Assembly: GCA_018052705.1 (NCBI GenBank) | Contig: JAGPMW010000016.1 | Coordinates: 1-48,429 of the forward strand | Direction of reading: 5' to 3' | DNA length: 48,429 nt | Source: Selenomonas sp. | Lineage (GTDB): Bacteria > Bacillota > Negativicutes > Selenomonadales > Selenomonadaceae | In this document: one piece after another, positions 44,664 through 48,429 of the stretch | Position numbering within the stretch: position 1 is the first letter of the stretch | How the letters are laid out: the number at the start of each line of letters is the position of its first letter | The notes under the pieces: generated by a model | What the model was told of the DNA's origin: nothing | Database searches by the model: none | What the model saw: only the letters and a program-made list of their open reading frames with translations | Program-made: the position numbers and the translations under genes

Positions 44664-45755
44664 TCAGGCATTCTGTTGGCGGAATTTTTCCATGAAGTCG
44701 GCCAGGGCAGCTGCGCCCTCGTAGGGCATTGCATTGTAGATCGAGGCACGCATGCCGCCAACACTGCGATGGCCTTTGATGCCGCTGAGTTTGTGCTCAA
44801 GCGCCTCGGCAACGAATTTCTTCTCGAGGTCTTCGCTGGGCAGACGGAAGGTGACGTTCATGAAGGAACGGCTGTCCTTATCGGCATGGCCGCGATAGAA
44901 ACCGTTGGAGTTATCGATGGCGTCATAGATGACTTTTGCCTTGCGCTCATTGCGCTTGGCCATCTCGACCAGACCGCCCTGCGCTTTGATCCAGGCAGCG
45001 ACCTTGCCTACCATGTAGATGCAGAAGGCCGGCGGCGTATTGTAGAGCGAGTCCTTCTTCAGGAAGGTGTTGTAGCGGAACATCGTCGGCAGGGTTTCCG
45101 GACTCTTCTCGAGCAGGGATTTTTTTGCTACGACGAGGACAACGCCGGCTGGACCAAGGTTCTTCTGTACGCCGGCGTAGATGAAGTCAAACTTCTGGAA
45201 GTCCATCGGACGGGAAAGCATATCGGAGGACATATCCGCAAAGAGTGGTACGCCGTTTGTCTCTGGGATATAGTGGTATTCCGTGCCATAGATGGTATTG
45301 TTATAGCAAAGATGCACATAGGCAGCATCCGGGTTGATCTTGAGCTCGTCCTGTGACGGGATGTGTTTGAAATCAACATCCTTGCTGGATGCAGCAACCT
45401 CGCCTACGCCGAGGAGCTGCGCCTCCTGATAGGCCTTGGAGGCAAAGCTGCCCGAAAGGACATAGCTGCCCGGATGCTCTTTGCTGGCATAGTTCAGTGG
45501 GATCATAGCGAACTGCTGGCTGGCACCACCCTGACAGAACAGCACTTCATAGTCATCACCGAGCCCCATGAGCTCTTTGATATCAGCTTTGGCCTTTTGA
45601 TGTACGGCATCATATTGTTTGGCCCGATGACTGATCTCCAGAATGGACATGCCACTATGATCAAAGTTCAGGAACTCGGCCTGAGCCTCTTTCAGAACTT
45701 CCAGGGGCAGGGTTGCCGGACCTGGATTAAAATTGTATACGCGATCTGCTTCCAT
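44664..45755 (-). CDS. serC: Phosphoserine aminotransferase SerC
   Basis: 363 residues from ATG 45755 (GGAGG 7 bases upstream), the family's length. It turns 3-phosphohydroxypyruvate plus glutamate into phosphoserine, after SerA. N-terminus VYNFNPGPATLPLEV, LEISHRAKQYD, LFCQGGASQQFAMIPLN, DMSSDMLSRP; the pyridoxal-phosphate lysine is K198 in YAGVQKNLGPAG, the same number as in E. coli SerC. C-terminus GIKGHRSVGGMRASIYNA. Divergent from the T-box-serA unit. No T-box was seen in its own short leader, which carries a GTCCAC/GTGGAC hairpin (45814-45830). Confidence 0.95.
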   Translation of the reverse strand: MEADRVYNFNPGPATLPLEVLKEAQAEFLNFDHSGMSILEISHRAKQYDAVHQKAKADIKELMGLGDDYEVLFCQGGASQQFAMIPLNYASKEHPGSYVLSGSFASKAYQEAQLLGVGEVAASSKDVDFKHIPSQDELKINPDAAYVHLCYNNTIYGTEYHYIPETNGVPLFADMSSDMLSRPMDFQKFDFIYAGVQKNLGPAGVVLVVAKKSLLEKSPETLPTMFRYNTFLKKDSLYNTPPAFCIYMVGKVAAWIKAQGGLVEMAKRNERKAKVIYDAIDNSNGFYRGHADKDSRSFMNVTFRLPSEDLEKKFVAEALEHKLSGIKGHRSVGGMRASIYNAMPYEGAAALADFMEKFRQQNA

Positions 45756-45913
45756 GGGATAACCTCCTACAAACACTAATAGCAAATAATATGGACAAGT
45801 TGATCTTGGCGTTCGTCCACCTGTTGTGGACATTCACCGTTTTGTTATATTTTAGCGCGGAAATTTATGAAAAGCAAGCATTAAAATAAATATTGTTTTT
45901 TGTGGAAATACAC

Positions 45914-45942
45914 TTGACAGTACAAAATGGATACACTATAAT
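45914..45942 (+). promoter_or_regulatory. consensus promoter of the T-box-serA unit
   Basis: TTGACA (45914-45919), 17-base spacer, TATAAT (45937-45942): both boxes match the sigma-70/SigA consensus exactly. Confidence 0.9.
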
Positions 45943-45948
45943 ACGGTT

Positions 45949-46178
45949 ATGCAAAGGAATAGAGAACGCGTTGAAGAGAATAACGCTGTGGATATCCTCA
46001 GGAGAGAGCTGACGGCCGGTGCGAGTCAGTGAGGAGAAGCAGCCGTCCACCTCGGAGCGGCTGGCGATGAGCCAGACGGGCAGCCCGATACAGCGGTAAG
46101 AGAGATGTCTTTATAAGGCATCACTTGGGTGGCACCACGGACATTATGCTCCGTCCCAAACCGGGACGGGGCTTTTTT
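45949..46178 (+). promoter_or_regulatory. T-box riboswitch, probably tRNA-Ser specific
   Basis: Contains the AG-bulge AGAGAG, the distal loop GGTGCGAG between CTGAC and GTCAG, and the T-box TGGGTGGCACCACGG (46126-46140). The terminator GCTCCGTCCC-AAACC-GGGACGGGGC-TTTTTT ends at 46178, and its left arm overlaps the antiterminator. Stem I pairs TCCTCA with TGAGGA and GTGGA with TCCAC. This leaves GAAGCAGCCG in the internal loop with AGC (46041-46043) as the likely specifier, a serine codon; the nearby TCC is also serine. Uncharged tRNA-Ser should allow serA expression. Confidence 0.93.
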
Positions 46179-46265
46179 GTATGCTTGAGGCGCCAAATGG
46201 CTATTCCTGCTGCGAAGCAGGTTTTCAAACGATGTGATTCGATTTATTCAGAGGAGCGATTGATA

Positions 46266-47852
46266 ATGATGAAGGTTTTGGCTGCAGACGGTATTTCCCT
46301 AAAGGGTATTGAGCTTTTAAAGAAAGAATTCGATGTTGATGTCAAGGATAAATTGCCGGCAGAAGAACTGCTGGAGATCATTCCGGAGTATGATGCTCTG
46401 ATGGTGCGATCGGCATCAAAAGTCACCGCAGAAGTGATTGCGCGGGCCAAGAACCTTAAGATCATCGGCCGTGCCGGCGTCGGCGTTGATAATATTGATA
46501 TTCCTGCGGCTACGGCCAAAGGCATTATCGTAATCAACTCTCCGGGCGGCAATACGATCGCTGCGACTGAGCATACCATGGCCATGATGCTCTCCATGTC
46601 CCGCAACATCCCGATTGCCAATGAGACCATGCAGAAGGGCGAGTGGAACCGCAAGAAATATGTTGGTGTCGAGCTGCGCGGCAAGACGCTGGGCGTTATC
46701 GGTATGGGCCGTATCGGTTCCGGTGTTGCCAAGCGGGCAATGGCCTTCGATATGGATATCATCGCTTATGATCCTTATATTAATGAAGAAAGAGCAAAAG
46801 CACTCGGTGTGACTGTAGGTACGCTTGACGATGTCATCACGAAATCGGACTTCATTACGGTTCACATGCCGCTTACGCCGGATACCAAAGGTATGATTGG
46901 TATGGCGCAGATGAAGAAGATGAAAAAGGGCGTCCGCCTCGTGAACTGTGCCCGTGGCGGCATCATTGCTGAGGAAGATCTTGCTGAGGCCGTCAAGCAG
47001 GGCATTGTTGCCGGTGCAGCCATCGATGTGTATACCAGCGAGCCGGTCGGCCTTGATCATCCGCTGGTTGGTGTACCGGGCATCGTCCTGACCCCGCATC
47101 TTGGTGCTTCTACCGTTGAGGCCCAGATCGGCGTATCGCTGGATGTCTCCAAAGGCATCCTGGCTGCGCTTAAAGGTGAGCCCGTAGCCACGGCGGTCAA
47201 TATGGCGCCGGTTTCCCCGCAGGTCATGAAAGTCATTGCCCCGTATCTGACGCTGGCTGAGCGCCTCGGCGGCACGGTAATGGCACTGGCTGAAGGTCCG
47301 GTACAGAAGGTCGAGGTTCTCTATAATGGTGAGATTACCGAGGTCAACACCGGCATGCTGACGACGGCTGTCATTAAAGGCATGCTGAATCCCATCATGG
47401 AAAATGAAGTCAACTATGTGAATGCACCGGGGCTGGCCAAAGAGCGCGGCATCAAGGTTACGGAAGTCAAGGCCAAGGAAGTCGAAGACTTCGCGAACCT
47501 TATCACCGTCAAGGCCATGATCGGCGGCAAGGAACTGACGGTTCAGGGCACGCTTTTCGGTACGGAAGGCCGCATCGTCCGCATCAATAAATTCCGCGTT
47601 GACGTTGATCCCCATGCCCGCATCCTGGTCTGCCCGCATATCAATCGTCCGGGTGTCATCGGCACCGTCGGCACATTACTCGGGGCCAAGCAGATCAATA
47701 TCTCCGGCATGCAGGTCGGCAAGACCGAGCTCGAGGGAACCAATCTGATGGTGCTGACCATCGACAATGATATCCCGGCTGATGTAATGGAAGAGGTCAA
47801 GGCGATCGATGGTATCTTTGATGCCAAGATTGTCAACTTCTACGCAATCTGA
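46266..47852 (+). CDS. serA: D-3-phosphoglycerate dehydrogenase SerA
   Basis: 528 residues from ATG 46266 (GAGGAG 9 bases upstream), the long SerA form. It oxidises 3-phosphoglycerate with NAD+. Catalytic and NAD-binding part about 1-310: VRSASKVTAEVI, GRAGVGVDNIDI, the dinucleotide fold GVIGMGRIGSGVAKRA, LVNCARGGIIAEEDL and the catalytic-His region TPHLGASTVEAQ. Then an ASB (allosteric substrate-binding) domain (about 320-450), and a C-terminal ACT domain (about 455-528; RILVCPHINRPGVIGTVGTL), usually the serine-feedback site. Controlled upstream by the serine T-box. Confidence 0.97.
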   Translation: MMKVLAADGISLKGIELLKKEFDVDVKDKLPAEELLEIIPEYDALMVRSASKVTAEVIARAKNLKIIGRAGVGVDNIDIPAATAKGIIVINSPGGNTIAATEHTMAMMLSMSRNIPIANETMQKGEWNRKKYVGVELRGKTLGVIGMGRIGSGVAKRAMAFDMDIIAYDPYINEERAKALGVTVGTLDDVITKSDFITVHMPLTPDTKGMIGMAQMKKMKKGVRLVNCARGGIIAEEDLAEAVKQGIVAGAAIDVYTSEPVGLDHPLVGVPGIVLTPHLGASTVEAQIGVSLDVSKGILAALKGEPVATAVNMAPVSPQVMKVIAPYLTLAERLGGTVMALAEGPVQKVEVLYNGEITEVNTGMLTTAVIKGMLNPIMENEVNYVNAPGLAKERGIKVTEVKAKEVEDFANLITVKAMIGGKELTVQGTLFGTEGRIVRINKFRVDVDPHARILVCPHINRPGVIGTVGTLLGAKQINISGMQVGKTELEGTNLMVLTIDNDIPADVMEEVKAIDGIFDAKIVNFYAI

Positions 47853-47902
47853 TCTTTTTAAAAGTATTGTCTATGTAAAATATACATGCATATATTAACC
47901 TG

Positions 47903-47944
47903 AAAGGCCCGCTCTTCGTTAATAACAAAGAAGAGCGGGCCTTT
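47903..47944 (+). terminator. serA terminator
   Basis: AAAGGCCCGCTCTTC and GAAGAGCGGGCCTTT(T), a perfect 15-bp stem, with partial pairing inside the 12-base loop. About 150 bases without a gene follow. Confidence 0.9.
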
Positions 47945-48090
47945 TGCGTGGGAAGTGTAACATCATGCTGAGTATGAATCATACCAAAGTATAAGCGCAG
48001 AATTTCCAATTTTAGCTGATGATTGTCGTATTGGCTTATCGTGAAGGTTTTTTATCCTGAATCAGTCTCTATTTTATAGAAGGAAAGTGT

Positions 48091-48225
48091 TTAACCGATG
48101 AGCGCCCCTGTGAGCGCAGCAGCCAGGAGAATCAAATTTACAATGCGACTGTGCTGATGATTAGCTTTGATGATGGGGGGATGTTTCGCCAGTTTGTTGC
48201 CAATGATATGGCAAAATATTATAGG
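48091..48225 (-). pseudogene. 3' end of a membrane-protein gene, cut by the IS30 element
   Basis: On the minus strand an open frame of 44 codons ends with TAA at 48093-48091 and reads ...NKLAKHPPIIKANHQHSR, then IVNLILLAAALTGALIG. It looks like a real protein C-terminus: a basic loop and one final membrane helix. The frame meets a stop (48228-48226) exactly where the likely left end of the IS30 element starts, so the upstream part has been separated by insertion. Family not recognised. Confidence 0.6.
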
Positions 48226-48330
48226 TCAGTTGTAAAATGAAATTGAACAGTTAATCAAAAATAAAAATCCATAGTGACTCTCCGTGTTAAAATGGTTTTG
48301 CAACAAATCATCAACAAAGGAGCAATCACT
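48226..48330 (+). mobile_element. left end of an IS30-family element (leader before the transposase)
   Basis: Between the cut gene and the transposase start. It holds TAAAATGAAATTGAACAG (48233-48250), which resembles the inverted right end of the IS30 element at the start of the window, and the ribosome site AAAGGAGC before ATG 48331. The exact boundary (about 48226) is inferred from where the interrupted frame ends. Confidence 0.55.
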
Positions 48331-48429
48331 ATGGATCAAGCCCATTTTAACACAATCGAGGATGTACGTAAATCTGGCAGACACCTTTCATTGGAAGAAC
48401 GTGGAATGATTCAGGCGCTTTATCAGAAA
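48331..48429 (+). CDS. IS30-family transposase, 5' end (partial)
   Basis: 33 codons from ATG 48331 to the window edge. HLSLEERGMIQALYQK is the start of the helix-turn-helix at the N-terminus of IS30 transposases (HTH_38 type: L-(S/T)-x-E-E-R-x-x-I). Same orientation as the partial IS30 gene at the left edge. Confidence 0.85.
   Translation, partial: MDQAHFNTIEDVRKSGRHLSLEERGMIQALYQK

Noticed and set aside
46416..47639. 407-codon minus-strand frame opposite serA
   Set aside because: Complete overlap with a certain gene; His/Arg/Asp-rich shadow product.

Overview
The window looks like a piece of a Selenomonadaceae chromosome (class Negativicutes, Selenomonas/Mitsuokella/Megamonas-like). This is inferred from three things: a secreted cysteine (PTP-like) phytase of the type known from Selenomonas ruminantium, a glgC-glgD glycogen locus, and a T-box-controlled serA in a moderately GC-rich genome that often uses TTG starts. 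No rRNA, tRNA or CRISPR array was seen. The two edges lie inside IS30-family transposase genes in the same orientation (3' end at 1-118, 5' end at 48331-48429). This may reflect real flanking IS copies, assembly breaks at a repeat, or both.

Left accessory region (1-8423): IS30 remnant, a small IS3-type orfA remnant, then a complete type I restriction-modification operon hsdM-rhuM-hsdS-hsdR with start/stop overlaps. It resembles the EcoR124I (IC) type, including the in-frame 12-bp repeats in the centre of HsdS. A decayed GH1 6-phospho-beta-glucosidase gene follows.

Middle (8424-18999): a hypothetical two-repeat protein facing a secreted PTP-like phytase; an ECF cobalt/nickel importer (cbiM with C-terminal CbiN/PDGLE-like part, cbiQ, cbiO) with a long leader; a gamma-carbonic-anhydrase-like protein; a YigZ/IMPACT protein; an amino acid permease; a two-TM hypothetical protein; and a YddA/SbmA-like ABC exporter.

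Rhamnose region (19000-25510): rhaB-rhaA-rhaD-MFS transporter-rhaM form one operon for L-rhamnose uptake and breakdown to DHAP and lactaldehyde. It converges on a DeoR-family regulator. An 11-bp motif is shared between the rhaB promoter and the upstream region of the regulator gene.

Glycogen region (26600-39411): after a Tat-exported amidase and a small membrane protein come glgC, glgD, glgP, glgB, glgA and a GH13-GH77 fusion (amylase/debranching-like plus 4-alpha-glucanotransferase). This is a full set for making, branching, phosphorolysing and remodelling glycogen. GlgB carries an unusual ~180-residue Lys/Ala/Thr-rich, histone-H1-like C-terminal tail, the most unexpected feature of the window.

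Right part (39412-48330): a DUF2225/unknown/DUF4127 operon, a second DeoR regulator with an inverted-repeat operator, a membrane GGDEF diguanylate cyclase, and serC divergent from T-box-serA (serine synthesis). Last is the 3' end of a membrane-protein gene cut by the right-hand IS30 element. Several convergent gene pairs end in long bidirectional terminator hairpins, two of which reach into both stop codons.
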